Origin: Inonotus obliquus
Lineage: Eukaryota > Basidiomycota > Agaricomycetes > Hymenochaetales > Hymenochaetaceae
Assembly: GCA_032164295.1 (NCBI GenBank)
Contig: JAJHTX010000003.1
Coordinates: forward strand, 2,728,001-2,792,000
DNA length: 64,000 bases
Direction: 5' to 3'
Positions within the stretch are counted from its first letter, which is position 1, and each line of letters opens with the position of its first letter. The notes under the pieces are model-generated. The model was given only the letters and a program-made list of their open reading frames with translations, was not told the DNA's origin and made no database searches. Positions 12,085 to 25,051 of this stretch are shown in pieces. The translations under genes were made by a program, and so were the position numbers.

Positions 12085-13593
12085 TCATGTGCTCAAATCT
12101 CGCATGCTTTTCGACCAACTGTAATCAAGCTCCTCCATCAAATAGGCGAACGCGTTTTCTGCGAAAACTCGATGCTTGTGCGCGAAAATCATTTCTAGCT
12201 CCTTGCTTCTCACGTCCTCCCGTAGTTGAGGGTCAACGAGAACAGATGCGTCAACCGGGAGAACAGTTTTTCGACAAAACTAGTCAGTCAAACAACATTT
12301 CCTATGTGGTATATAACCTACAGCATCGCTTTTCTTCTTCGTGATATCATCCAGTTTTTTGAGAACAAGTCTAGCTCAATGTGAGCGCCCTCGACCGTCT
12401 GGTCCTTCTGATCGCGCTACATTTTCGCAATGTCAAAGGTTCCAGGAATAACTTCACGCAGAGCGGACGGATCGACGTCGGAGGAACCATGGTGCGGTGT
12501 GTCGCTTCAAGGACCTTTGCGCGGAAATTCCCCCACCATACATTAACATTGTGGCGCTGGACAGGAAGAGCTGTCTTGAACTCCGTAGAGAACGTGATGA
12601 CCGCAAACCGGAATGCATTTCGAGCGTCGTCCAGGAGCATGCGCAACCGGATCGCGTCGAGTTCAAATGTGCTCTGATACACCTTTTATATAACACGAAG
12701 GCAGGGAATTACTAGAGATTCCGGTTATTCCTCTCCGGAGTTTGTCAAATTCGACCGCACTGTCTGCATACAAGGCGTACAACTCCTTGAACCTTTCTCT
12801 TTCCTTGCGTCCCGAGCCGCCTCATGCCTTTCCTTGTGGTCCATGTACTTCTGCAGAGATTCTAATAGCTTTGACGTCATCGGCGGACTGCACCTCCCGA
12901 GCAATTGCTTTTCTCTCCTGCGCGAAAGCATCGCGCGAGCGGGAGGCGACGGCAGATGAGGTGCAACTCGCGCGAAATGCAGCACCGGAAGGAGTACGTG
13001 GAATGGCGGGACTATCGGGTTTGATATTGCGGCTGAAATCGCCGATGAAAGTACAACCGAGATTGAAGGTGGAGCTAGCCTGATCATCATAGATGCCTTG
13101 CTCAAGGTCAAAACCACCTTTCTCGGTGACGGACGTATGCTGATGATCGTCACGATCATCGTCGTGACCAGAGCCACCTTGCTCATCATCGGTGATACCC
13201 CGCAAGGTGCCAGTGCCATTCTGCTCAACGCCAATATCAGTAGGTAAGCCACGGTACTCAATGCCAATGCGGCTGCTCAGAGGCGGGGCCGTGCTGCTCA
13301 GCACCTACACGAACTTGCTCGGAGCTGGAGCCGCCCTGATTAATGAGCAAATCGTCCTGGAGCTCGACAACATCGTCGGATGGCGTAATATAGAGGTCGC
13401 CACCTGGAATGTGCTTATCTACAACAAGGGACTTTAGCAAATCCACCGCAGACTCGACGTTTTCCATGGCTCCACGCAATTCATCAAGGTAAGCCTTGTC
13501 ATCTAAGGCTACTCAGCAGGAGAACGGGTAAGCAAGCAAGTGATGCGACTCACCAGAGCATTCATCAGGTGAGTCTGGACGAGGCCGGGCCAT
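12085..13593 (-). CDS. Hypothetical helical, charged protein (unrecognised)
   Basis: Start at the ATG at 13593 (MARPRPDSPDECS). A 50-nt intron (GTGAGT...GAGTAG) leads to DDKAYLDELRGAMENVESAV and then VVELQDDLLIN. The following Gly/Asp/Gln-rich part spans about 13300-12830. Helical, charged blocks come next: LLESLQKYMDHKERHEAARD, RERFKELYALYADSAVEFDK, LRMLLDDARNAFRFAVITF, DVDPSALREVIPGTFDIAK. The last exon is LVDPQLREDVRSKELEMIF, then ENAFAYLMEELDYSWSKSM, stopping at 12085. One join near 12810 looks like a one-base frame change rather than an obvious intron, so a broken gene is possible. No known domain is recognised. The long helical blocks suggest a coiled-coil protein; that is inference. 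Confidence 0.45.
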
Positions 13594-13858
13594 TCCAATT
13601 AGGGCAGCGCCAACTGTTAAATCCCTCTGAGTTGTTAAGTTAAGCCTGTAGCATAATGACTAATGCGATGGAAATATTCACGAACTTGTGTATCGTGCAG
13701 ATTAATAATCTCTTCCTCCGAGTTTTGAACGGGCGCTTTAGCGATCATCAGAGGCCCGTTCGACAGGAACAGCGCAAAAATCACCCTGCTTTAGGACACC
13801 ACGAATGGGCTATCGACTTGCAAACGTGAAAGTCGGAAAGGAGGAGAGGTCTGCGTGT

Positions 13859-14258
13859 TTATATATCCTCATCAGATTCAAACTCCGATGATTTTGACTC
13901 GGACATCCGCCAAGGGATCGTCAGTTCCGTGCGCGACTGCTTATTTTTTATGGACATGGTCACGATTACCATTTCATTACAAGCGTGACGAACACGACCA
14001 TCACCGATTACAAAAGAATTGTAGTCGAGGTCCCGATTAGGCCCTTCGACTTGTGCCACCTTCTCACTGCCACTAGTACTGTAACATCACCCACTTCCTT
14101 GGATGCACAGCAGTAAATACCGAATAAGTAGTGTGGACGCGACGATTTCGGCGAGTCAAGGCGTCCAAACTGAGTGGCACACGCCCAAGATCTTGAACGG
14201 AGTCTCTGAGTCCAGGGGACAAGAGAAAATTAGATCTGGCGACATAAGCGAGAGTCAA
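13859..14258 (-). CDS. Small hypothetical protein (unrecognised), N-terminus uncertain
   Basis: The clearest exon (about 14055-13859) reads VAQVEGPNRDLDYNSFVIG, DGRVRHACNEMVIVTMSIKN and ends in an acidic tail (SSEFESDEDI) before the stop at 13859. An upstream frame (SLDALTRRNRRVHTTYSVF, about 14170-14110) may be an earlier exon. It has no clear in-frame ATG; the nearest ATG (about 14246) opens a different short frame. The gene lies head-to-head with ZIM17 and would share its upstream region. No family recognised. Confidence 0.35.
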
Positions 14259-14360
14259 TGTCTCCGGTGCTCTTGAAGATCACACGGGCTGTGGGATGGA
14301 CAGAGGCCCAAGTGAAGTTGGAGGCGACGATTTGATTTGAATTTCGAATTGATTATTCTT

Positions 14361-14377
14361 CACGTGATGAGCACGTG
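14361..14377. promoter_or_regulatory. Paired CACGTG motifs in a divergent promoter
   Basis: Two perfect CACGTG palindromes (14361-14366 and 14372-14377) separated by five bases, about 120-150 bp before the ZIM17 start. CACGTG is the core bound by fungal bHLH factors such as Cbf1. Function is inferred from motif and position only. Confidence 0.4.
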
Positions 14378-14493
14378 ACCGAGTTTCGGGCCGTTCCGAA
14401 ATGCGTGGAAAGCCGACCAGCCGACTTGCGTGGTCGCCTGCACTTCAAGCAAGCTAACTCATCTCGTTCTCCTCTCCAAAATTCGGGACAAAG

Positions 14494-15117
14494 ATGCTAC
14501 CCTCTAGACTATTTAAATTCAAAAACATGGGTATACCACCCCCTCTTCGTAGCCTTTTAGTTATCCATCCGTCCCTTTCACCCAGTGTTGCCGTTCAACT
14601 CCGATTTCGACTCAAACTCGCGGCGCGACCTCTTGTAACGTATTCAGCTGGTTCTTCGACACCACCGAATTCCCGACGATCGCGCGGTATTCATACATCG
14701 TCGTGCTGTAGAGCTCATGGAGAAGCTGCGACGAGTGGCGTGCCGTCTTCCTCGTCTACCGAAACTAGTGCGCCTGAACCGCAGGAACCGCGATTACAGG
14801 TTACCTTTACCTGCACAGTAACCGATTGTTACGAACGTTCATCACATTACTTCACAAAACGGGCTTATGAACGCGGTATTGTTATCGTGACATGTCCAAA
14901 GTGCAAGAACAAGTGAGCAACTAATTGGCGCAAAATGTCATGCTTGCTTGAATGAATTTGTAGACACCTTATTGCTGATAATCTGGGATGGTTCAAAACG
15001 ACCCCGGGTACGGGCGACGGTGTCTTGAAGAACGTCGAGGATTTCATGCGTGAAAAGGGAGAAGCAATCTCGCGGGGTCGGATGGGACCTGACGGTGTTA
15101 TCGAGTATGCCGAATGA
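14494..15117 (+). CDS. ZIM17: Mitochondrial Hsp70 escort protein, DNL zinc finger (Zim17/Tim15)
   Basis: Zim17 keeps the mitochondrial matrix Hsp70 soluble and supports protein import and Fe-S assembly. Two exons: 14494-14912 and 14964-15117, joined over a 51-nt intron (GTGAGC...TGTAG). The N-terminus (ATG at 14494 or, equally good, 14527) is rich in Arg/Ser/Leu without acidic residues, as in matrix-targeting presequences. The zinc-finger domain reads FTCTVTDCYERSSHYFTKRA, then ITCP-like VTCPKCKNK, and across the intron HLIADNLGWF, which contains the DNL signature. The first cysteine pair is spaced C-x4-C, the second C-x2-C. Family assignment is secure. Confidence 0.92.
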
Positions 15118-15316
15118 CTTGCTGTCGCTCCTTTTGTCAGAATTTCTTTATATATAGGTTCGTCAACGCTCTCCGGGATGAAGATCAGTTCACACTACTA
15201 ACGCATTGATACACTTGTAGATGCTATCGCTACATACAATCCTCTACGCTCTGCTCAAGTCTATCGGCAATGTATTGTACACTATCATTCCATCAGATGA
15301 ATCCAACTTTCTTTCA

Positions 15317-16854
15317 TCATTTAGTAGGGGTGAAGAATGCCGTCAATTTGGTCTTTTGACCGTGTTCAGTCGCCTTCTTTGGGGTCTTTTTGGGAGATTC
15401 CAGAGTATTTGACCTCACACCGATTTCCATAGCATCAACGAACTTCTCAAAATCGGACTGGAAAAAGTACTTGCTCAGAACGGCAGTACTCGACCAACAG
15501 TGAACCACTTACTGCGAGAATAATGCCCCCAGTCGCTTCCTTGTGTCCCTTCGCGAAGTTCCCACCAGTCCTTTCCAGAAAACCTTTGTCCGTTACCTTG
15601 CTCGCAAACTCCAGTAGAATATCGATTAGGTTTGGTCGTTCAGCTTCTGGCAGTTTTCGTAAACTTGAAACCATCCGACAAGAGAAGTTGGTATGTATTC
15701 CGGATGGATGATACCCATCGTTCGCTACCATGACGAGCTTCAAATTCCGTGCTCGAAGATGACCTGCCCATCGAGTAGCAATAACAGGATGGATCTGGTA
15801 TCCGCTGTGGATCCGTAAAAGCGCTACACGTCCGTCTTTAGAGAACTTGGGTGCGGCGTGCGTGCAGCGCTCGACTTCTGCGTTCACGCGGGCTCGAGCA
15901 GCCACGAAGACCGGGTTCTTCGAGATGTCTTGCGGTGTATTCGCTTTAAGGACAACCTCCCATGCCTCGTTCACTGTCAAAAACGTTAGTGTGTCACTTG
16001 TGCTTGTCCGCTCAACTGGAAGCAAAGACCTTGGTATTCTGCCGTTCGCCGCGGTGCATTCATCATGCTCACGGCGTCGGTCAGCGCCTTCTTGGTCACT
16101 TTCTTCACGACTTCCCCAAGGTGACTTGGCCATGGTGGTTCGTTCCAATTCACAGTACTTGGACCTAGATCACCAAACACGCCTAGTAGTGCTGGTATCC
16201 CACAGGCTTCGCGTATACTTGGGTGCAAAGGCAGACAGATTAAATACGTGAGGAGCGAGGAAGTGGCAATTGGAGGGGAGCGACACGTTGAGACAGCGAG
16301 TGCGCCTTCAGGAAATGTGTCACTTTCGTGATGATCAATTATAAGCGTCCGTACGATGCTCCCATCTCGAGTTGTAGGTGCAACGAGAGGCGGACCGCCT
16401 CGCGAACCTTGGTCCATGACGATAACACGTGTCGCACCGTATGAATCCAACTTTTCTCGTTCAGACTCTTGGAACACCGAAGCAGATTTGGCGAGCATGT
16501 GAACTCGAATGCGGTCTTTTGGGAGTCCGAGAGTAGCGAGAGTATAGTGCATTATTTTGCCTGATGATAGTCCATCCGCTGTTACAGCACGACAGTACTA
16601 AATTAACTCGCCCGAATTTTATTTCAAAGTACATGCATACCATCTTTGTCTGGTACGAGTAGAGTGAGGTGTTTCCCGCTCGCGCATTCCCTGACAAAGG
16701 CCCTCGCAGCATCCATTGCAACTCGAGGTGCGGGCCAATCAGACAGTTCTTTTGTTGTGCTGGCAAACCTATTCAAAGTTGCGGGGTTATCCTTGCGTTT
16801 CTTGGATGGAGACAGAGAAGATGAGGACATCGCATTTTTGCGTTTAGTTGCCAT
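15317..16854 (-). CDS. DHH-family phosphoesterase with a PIP-box-like C-terminus
   Basis: DHH/DHHA1 phosphoesterases (RecJ, PPX1, NrnA and Cdc45 relatives) cut phosphodiester or phosphoanhydride bonds using metal-binding Asp and His residues. From the ATG at 16854 a basic Ser/Lys-rich head is followed by LLVPDKDG and, across an intron, LSSGKIMHYTLATLGLPKDR; together they form the first Asp motif. Then come VIVMDQGSRGG and the signature LIIDHHESDTFPEG. The DHHA1-like part contains GGNFAKGHKEATGGI. The last exon (15465-15317) ends in QKTKLTAFFTPTK, resembling a PCNA-interacting box (x-x-L-x-x-F-F). Family call is firm. Substrate, and whether it acts on DNA at replication forks, is unknown. Confidence 0.85.
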
Positions 16855-17176
16855 GAGTCGACAAGAAAACCCAAGTATCTTCAATGAAGTCTTATAGCCA
16901 GAGTGAGTAGCTGGACGTGAAAAGAGTATCGCGAGCATTTCGATTTTGTTACAGAGTCAGTCGGTGGTTGGTTTCAGCTTGAAAATGACATCATCACCAT
17001 TTGCGTCTCGGTGGTCTGCACCAGAATCTCTGCGATCTCTGCGTCGATCAAGTTCAGGAAGGAATACGAACTCCGCTCGAACTCAGCTCAACGTGTCGTC
17101 TCACGTGCGCATAAAACTTTGAATATTCCCCTCATCATCCAGTGATCACACAGCTTGTATCTGCATCTCTTTTGAA
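16855..17176. other. Divergent intergenic region
   Basis: 322 bp between the divergent starts of the DHH gene and the HD-domain gene. It should hold both promoters. No specific element identified. Confidence 0.4.
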
Positions 17177-18404
17177 ATGAGCATGGAGTCTACCTCTTCA
17201 ACTCAAAAGCGTGTATTTCCGCCTCTTTACCAGTCCTCTGGAAATCCCTCGGAAGATAGGCTCGCGTTCTTTCATATCCTTGAACGTTTAAAGGTCTGAG
17301 AATATGTGTGTTTCTGGTCCAACGTGCTTATGACCGTAGAAAATCTTAATTCTTCATTTTAGACGCAGAAGAGGACCGGATGGGTCGATAGGGAGGTATG
17401 ATACCCCCAATACATCTCTAACTACTCGTAATTTGACACAATCACTCAGATTCCGGATCCAGAGAGGTAGGATCCTGTCCCACTATTCCATCCTTATGTC
17501 AGTGAAATGGATGATATGCAGCATTTCGGACCACATGTACAGAATGGCTCTTCTCGCCATGTGTTCCTCGGACGAGTCTCTTGATATAACTAAGTAAGGT
17601 ATATGGACTCAAGAACCTTCCTTTGCTAATCGAAGGTCCCTGTGTAGGTGCATCCTAATGTGCCTAGTACACGACTTGGCAGAAGCACAAGGTAAACAAT
17701 GATGAAAACCTCACGTTGAGGTGTATCGGATAATGATACCATTCTTATCATAGTCGGAGACATCGCACCTCGAGAAGGTGTACCAAAAGAAGAGAAACAG
17801 AGGCTTGAAGCAGTAGGCGATATCTCTTATTCTAAAGTCAATCTACCACAGTATTTACTGACCAGCGTACAAAACAGGAAGCTATGCACAACTTCGTACA
17901 TGTTATGCTTCACTCGAGTCCCGCTGCTTTACGAATAGAGGCATTATGGAAGGTAGAGAATAACATCATGCATGACTATTGGGATCCTACTGATCACTCG
18001 CTTCTGCGAATAGGAATATGAAGAAGGTCGGACACCAGAAGCACGGTTCGTTAAAGGTAGGACACTAGCTTCTAAACGCGAACGAGGCTGACTGGCACAA
18101 AGATCTTGATAGGTTCGAAATGGCATCTCAAGGTGAGTAGGAAATACATCTCCATCGCACGTTTCATGGATATTTGGCCGCATATAATATCTCACTCCTA
18201 TCGCCACTCCCTTTTCAAGCCTTGGAATACGAGCGTCGATACGAGGACAAACAACTCGATTCCTTCTTTGAGAGCAGTGTGCCGAAGTTACGACATCCGG
18301 AGGTACAGAAGTGGGGTGCTGATATTATGTCTGAGAGGGAGGAGATGCAGAAGGGGCGGAGACAGACCAGCAACGACGGTATTGATGAATTGGATCACTC
18401 GTGA
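17177..18404 (+). CDS. HDDC2: HD-domain 5'-deoxynucleotidase (HDDC2/YfbR-like)
   Basis: Metal-dependent phosphohydrolase that dephosphorylates deoxynucleoside 5'-monophosphates. About 230 residues are spread over ten exons, and the introns of 45-80 nt all have GT/AG ends. The joined product reads SEDRLAFFHILERLK, TQKRTGWVDRE, SISDHMYRMALLAM (first metal His), CLVHDLAEA (His-Asp pair), VGDIAPREGVPKEEKQRLEA, then VKDLDRFEMASQALEYERR (last metal Asp) and a variable charged tail. All four metal ligands expected for the family are present. Start chosen at the first ATG (17177); a second in-frame ATG follows two codons later. Intron density is the highest in the window. Confidence 0.92.
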
Positions 18405-18585
18405 TGAAGGCTTATTTTTCACTGATAATGTCAATCTTTAGACTAGAGATGGTTGAGCTAAAGGTACAAAAACAACATTCAGAATGAAGATAGCAACTAA
18501 GGTTACAAATCCAACCCAGATAAGAACAGGCATATATAAATGAACAAAAAAACTCGACCATTCCTCTGAGAAGGGAAAATAGAAA

Positions 18586-20168
<1,583 letters not shown>

Positions 20169-20330
20169 GCTCGCGAATCGCGGGTATATTTGGGAGTATG
20201 AGAGCGGCACCTGAAGTCTATGTGACGATGAAGATGGCCGTCGCGCCCCAAAAAATTGTCAAGCGCGTCGCTGGTCAGTGACCACATTCCTCTTTTCGTC
20301 TGACGCTGACTTGGTGAGTTGTTACAAACC

Positions 20331-21285
20331 ATGCCCGTCCGTAACACACACATATGGCGTCCCTCCAAATCACTATCACCCAAAGCTAGAGTACTTGTGG
20401 ATGCATTCAAGCAAAACAACGCAGCTGAATATCTCGCTTCGACCTCCGCTCCGGATGCCATACCAAGATTCAATGGTCTACCTGAGGTTCGTGTCCATCA
20501 GCCCATGTACTATTCCCCATGACTTATGGAACGCTTGTGTCAGGTTATAGTTGCTGGTGAGCTCTGGTTTATCATCCTATTTGCTGCGATGGTCTGAAGT
20601 TGATACGATATCTTTTGAGGAAGGGCTAATGTTGGCAAATCGACTTTTCTAAATGCCCTCATGAATCGAGCAAATCTTGTCCATACTGGAAAGAAAGCCG
20701 TAAGTTTCCACCTTCATTTTTAGAGGGATCATTTAGAAGCTAATGGAGGTCCTGACGTATAGGGCCGAACGCGATCTCTCAATTTTTATCGTGTCGGTCG
20801 TGAACCAGGGGCTCTCATCCTTGTCGATTCCCCGGGCTATGGAGCGAAAGGTCGAACAGCTTGGGGAACCCTCTGGGATCGATATGTCGATACCCGAAAG
20901 GAGTGCGTATAATCTAATTGTAATGCTTGTATCGCTAATGTCTTGTCAAAATTCAAGGCTCCGTGCAATATTCATCCTCATTAACACACCCCACGGTGTA
21001 ACAGACTACGACCGAGCCATGCTTGAAGATTTGAACGAGCGACTCCTTGCTCGCGCTTCCAAATCTCTCTCTCCTCGAAGTGAGGTCCCAATCCTCCAGC
21101 CCATCTTCACGAAAATCGACCGTGTTGAGGGAGATGAAGACAAGACTATACAATGCATCGAAAAAGTGAAGGAAATCGCTCCGATTTCTGCGTCGCCAAT
21201 ATTATGTGCTGTTGGACCAAGTCTTGGAATTGGCCTTGGGATCCTTGCTGCGCGAGTTGCCATCTGTAAGGCCTGTGCCAGCTAG
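20331..21285 (+). CDS. EngB/YihA-type GTPase (probably mitochondrial ribosome biogenesis)
   Basis: TRAFAC-class GTPase of the EngB (YsxC/YihA) family, which in bacteria assembles the large ribosomal subunit; fungal members are thought to act in mitochondria. The start is the ATG at 20331 (MPVRNTHIWRPSK). The P-loop is restored by splicing: VIVAG then RANVGKSTFLNALM (acceptor after TTTTGAG). The next exons read HTGKKA + GRTRSLNFYRVGRE, LILVDSPGYGAKGRTAWGTL (DxPG motif) and LRAIFILINTPHGVTDYDRA. PIFTKIDRVEGDED follows, with TKID as the G4 motif. The C-terminus near 21200-21285 fits the family less well, so the last exon may be spliced differently. About 270-290 residues. Confidence 0.85.
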
Positions 21286-21894
21286 CAGTTGTGCCTCTAG
21301 ATAGCTCCTTGTTGGACCTTATTTTCTTATCCGCTATTAGGGCCTGTGCACGATCTCACGAGATCACAACTTGGCTCTATCTCGATATGACAAGGGTGCA
21401 AATTGTGGCTAAACCTCAGCTTACGTCGAGGTCAAAAGCCCTCACTTCTGCTTAGTGCCCATAGTACTACGTTGCACACCTTATAAAAGAATTATTTCAA
21501 CTGCAGAGCAATTTGGTGTTGTGTGGTAGGGTGTCTCCACCGATTTTCAGATGCAATGCGCAAGCAAGGCAAAGAGGACGACAGTATTTTGCAAGGATCC
21601 AGGTGTGAATGAACCGACATCGCGTTTCTCTCTCAAATACATATCGGGACCGACTTCAAGTACATACTCTTGTCTATTCCGAACGTCCACATTTCTTTAC
21701 GATACACTGTGCAGCAAAAGAGTTTCTAATCACTACCTATCATGCTATACATACATGTTCAATGGCAAAATTGCTCTCAAGAGTCCACTGGTACCTATAC
21801 ATGAATACAGATTACATCAGCGAACCTGACAAGATGATACTACTGACCCCACTCTTCCTTCTACTATGTAACATCTTCCTTCTACTACCATGTC
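21286..21894. other. Intergenic, nothing recognised
   Basis: About 600 bp after the EngB-type gene. Short plus-strand frames at 21551-21914 show no family motif. Confidence 0.3.
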
Positions 21895-22346
21895 TTGGTC
21901 GTCGTTTGGCATGACAACCCGCCCTCTGATCGCTTTGCTGCCTACATACCAGACAACTCTGATTCTGACGCCTGCACATTTGAAATATCGAGGGATGAGA
22001 CAGTCGATGAGCTGAGAAAACAGTTCCGTGCCCATGTCGATTTCAAAGAATCTATTGGTTCACAGAAACTTTATCTCTACCAGGTCGGCCCTTCTTTTGC
22101 CGTGAGAACTATCACTCTGACATGCTTATACTCTTCCTCAGTGTGGAGAGATCCTCGCATTTTTCTGATGGCTCAGAGGATCCCGGAGAGAAGTGTCGCA
22201 AAGAATGGCTCCGTGAAAAGAAACAGGTACACCAAGGAAGGATGGTCGGAACAGCGCGTTTGAGGCTCTATTTCGAAGCCAGCCCAGCAACCGTAAACAA
22301 CCGCCTCATAGATATTGTCGTCGTTACCGATTCACGTGCGTTCTAA
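21895..22346 (+). pseudogene. Crinkler (CRN) N-terminal domain fragment
   Basis: The frame from 21895 reads FAAYIPDNSDSDACTFEISR, ETVDELRKQFRAHVDF and SQKLYLYQ, matching the layout of the Crinkler N-terminal (ubiquitin-like) domain found again at 41058 and 57018 (YVVYMPF...LYK). After a GT...AG intron the matching second part reads EKCRKEWLREKKQVHQGRM then LRLYFEASPATVNN and LIDIVVVTDS, ending at 22346. The two parts do not join in frame over the obvious splice sites, and no C-terminal effector or kinase domain follows. It looks like a solitary, probably dead fragment. Confidence 0.5.
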
Positions 22347-22461
22347 TATATCCTGCATATCCTCAGCTCAACTTAGTGTTCTGCAGTGTTGATAAGCATT
22401 CGTCAAGATCTTGTTTCTGACGAGCTTCAGGCCGATCAACCAGCTCACCTTTTCAGTCGAT

Positions 22462-22910
22462 GGCGGAAGCCGATGCGAGATATTCAGCAGCGTTGTTTCT
22501 CTGGTATGCGTCCACGAGTACTCTAGCTTTGGGTGATAGTGGCTTGGAGGGACGCCATAACAGTTGTGTTTTGCGGACGGGGTTGACGTGCATGTTACCG
22601 AGTCAATGTAAAACGGAAAGAGGAATGCGATCAGCGACGCGGCTCCGACAGGCCGCAGCTTGCCGATTTTTTTTGGAACGCGACGGTCATATTCATCGCA
22701 TAGACTTCAGGCGCCGCTCTCATACTCCCGAATATACCCGCGATTCGCGAGCATGGCAGCTCTGATGAACGACCAAAGCATTCCATGGAAGACACAACCA
22801 GCGAGTCCGACAACTCCTCAACAGAAGTGGACCCAGAGAACCATGCTGCACCCCTACCTCCTCCATCCATTCCCTCCACTCCTCCACATCCATCTGCCGT
22901 CGTACGAGAT
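22462..22910. repeat. Inverted partial duplicate of the WDR5/EngB start region
   Basis: The plus strand here matches the minus strand of 20463-20003: EngB N-terminal codons (reversed), the divergent promoter, then the WDR5 first exon (MAALMNDQ at about 22753). A one-base loss just after MNDQ shifts the frame. The WDR5-like sequence stops at about 22910, joining unrelated DNA in a fused frame of 94 codons (22785-23069). It carries a promoter but no intact gene. Confidence 0.85.
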
Positions 22911-23574
22911 GGTGTCAGAGACAAAAAGCTTTTCCTCATGACCGCGTACTTCACCAAAGATTGGGATATATACTGTTACTTCTTTTTCTTTGATGATGAA
23001 AACGAGTTCGCAGTCATCCGAGCGTCGACCTTAGAAGTTATCAAGAAGCAAAGTACGTGTCCATTCTAACTCCAAACGCTGGGAGCGGACGAACTTGCTT
23101 TTCGATGCCTTTAGGATCGAGCTTGCATCAGCCGACTTAAGTGACTATCGTATAGTTCATCTGTCAGAGACCGTGGAAGATGAACGGAAGCCGACTATAA
23201 TCAGTAACGTTACTCGCTCGCAATTTGGGCGGTAATATCGGCGAACATGCGCAGGGTGCGAATCCGACCGGAGAATCATAAAGTTTCTGCGATCACTTTC
23301 ATATATTGTACTGTAAGCTTTCCGCTATGATATGGATGCTAGCAGAATACTTATGCTCGCTAGATAGAACACTCAGATGTACACCGTTCTCCCGCACCGA
23401 AGTATCATTTGAATTCTTCGAACCAACGTTTTGTGACATGCTTTGTTCTTGTCCCGTGACGTCGATCCACGATGAATGTTATTGTTTAAACGGGCCACAG
23501 ACAGCCTTTATAAGACGCACCCGTGTCGCGAAGCCACAGCTGTGACTTTGAAACCTACTTTCACCACGAACACC
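22911..23574. other. Intergenic with a short dispersed repeat
   Basis: Positions about 22995-23045 (ACCTTAGAAGTTATCAAGAA) have a near match at about 26412-26468. The rest, to the start of the SET gene, shows no gene. Confidence 0.4.
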
Positions 23575-24936
23575 ATGCCCAAGCTAGTCGAAGTTGATGA
23601 TGCTAGTTCATCTGAGGTACGAACTTTCTCTTTTCGGTTTTACTGAACCATGAACTGACGGATCCCAACGAACACGCCTTCTCGTCCCATTGCAGTCAGG
23701 AGAGGAAGTACGTCCTCCGAGTTTCCCGGATGTTGTGTTTCGCATATGCAGGACACCTGATTGTAGTCGTACTGTGGCCGTGTGGGCTGTATATGAGGAA
23801 GTCAACGACATTTTCCCCCTTGAGAACGGCTGGACGATTCCTGACACAACCAACGCTGCGTACGAAATACGTCCCGTCGAAGGAAAAGGACGCGGCCTCT
23901 TTGCAACGCGGGATATCAAGGACCAAGAAGCAATTATTCGCGAACGTCCAGTTGTGATTGTCCCGCAGAGGCATCGCATGCTAGTTGGAATGGTTGATGC
24001 CGACAACTTGAGTGAGGGGTGGGAACTGAAGGAAGGGTGGAAGCGGATGGAACTGATTCTGCTGCAGCTCCTCCTTCACCTCGAACCTGAAGACCGCAAA
24101 AAGTACTTGGAGCTGCACAACTGCAAATCTCCAGATGAATGTGGCCCTCTGTCGGGCATTTGCCGCACGAATGCTCTTGGCGCCAAGTTCGACGAGTCTG
24201 ACGATCCTCAGACGTATTGTGCAGTCTGTCTAAACATATCATATGCAAATCACTCGTGAGTCACATATACTTACCTCTATATCTTGAAGACAGGCTGAAA
24301 CTCGTGATGTGCAGCTGCACTCCGAATGCTGCTTACGAATTCGACAGCGAGGATGTCATGTTTTCGCTTATTGCGGATCGCGACATTGCTGCAGGCGAAG
24401 AGATAACCATCTCATACACATCGATACTCTGGCCACGCGCTCAGCGTCGCGAAGACCTCGAGCAAAAGTACCGTTTCGCGTGTGCCTGTATAGCATGTGC
24501 CAGACCCGATGCTGTTAATGCTGTGAGTGACGAACACCGGAAATTCCTTCGCGAAACGTACAAAGGAATGAGTTCCTTGAGTACATGGAGGACCTGGGTT
24601 GAGTGTCCAGCATTTCGTCGCAAGTCTCAGGCAAAGCGCATTATTGAGGCGGCCGAGAAGTTTCTGCGCGTTGCTGAGAAAGAAGGCCTGCCGAGAAGAA
24701 AATGGAAACGCGCTGCGTATACACAAGTCGCCAGCCTGTACGGCGCTCTTTGCGATGCAAAGAACTTCAAGAAAATGGCTAGATTATGGGTGACCGTGGT
24801 AGACAGCGAGGATGAGAAAGACAAAATCGAACATTGGATCAAGGACCCCGCCACGTTTCCTTTATGGGAATTCGACCACAAGTTCTTTGAAGAGTCTTCT
24901 ACAAGGGAGACCATGCCTGCTTATTTGTTGCAGTGA
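23575..24936 (+). CDS. SET-domain protein (SMYD-like, putative lysine methyltransferase)
   Basis: SAM-dependent protein-lysine methyltransferase fold. Exon 1 is MPKLVEVDDASSSE (ATG at 23575). After an intron the protein continues SGEEVRPPSFPDVVFR. SET motifs in order: GKGRGLFATRDIKDQEAI, SYANHS and, across an intron of about 55 nt, CTPNAAYEF (the NHxC catalytic block), then DIAAGEEITISYTSILWP and the Cys-rich post-SET FACACIACARP. A helical C-terminal region of about 130 residues follows. There is no MYND finger, as in many fungal members of this class. About 410 residues. The histone or non-histone target is unknown. Confidence 0.88.
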
Positions 24937-25049
24937 TCTGCTGCTCAGTTGTATCATAGTCAATACAATATATGATATTTCAATTGTCCTCCTTGATACG
25001 AGTACAGACATTCACAAAAAAACGTAAACAGGTCCAACTGGGTTTAGAA
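24937..25049. other. 3' flank of the SET gene
   Basis: AT-rich sequence between the SET stop codon and the MITE, presumably 3' UTR. Confidence 0.4.
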
Positions 25050-25051
25050 TA

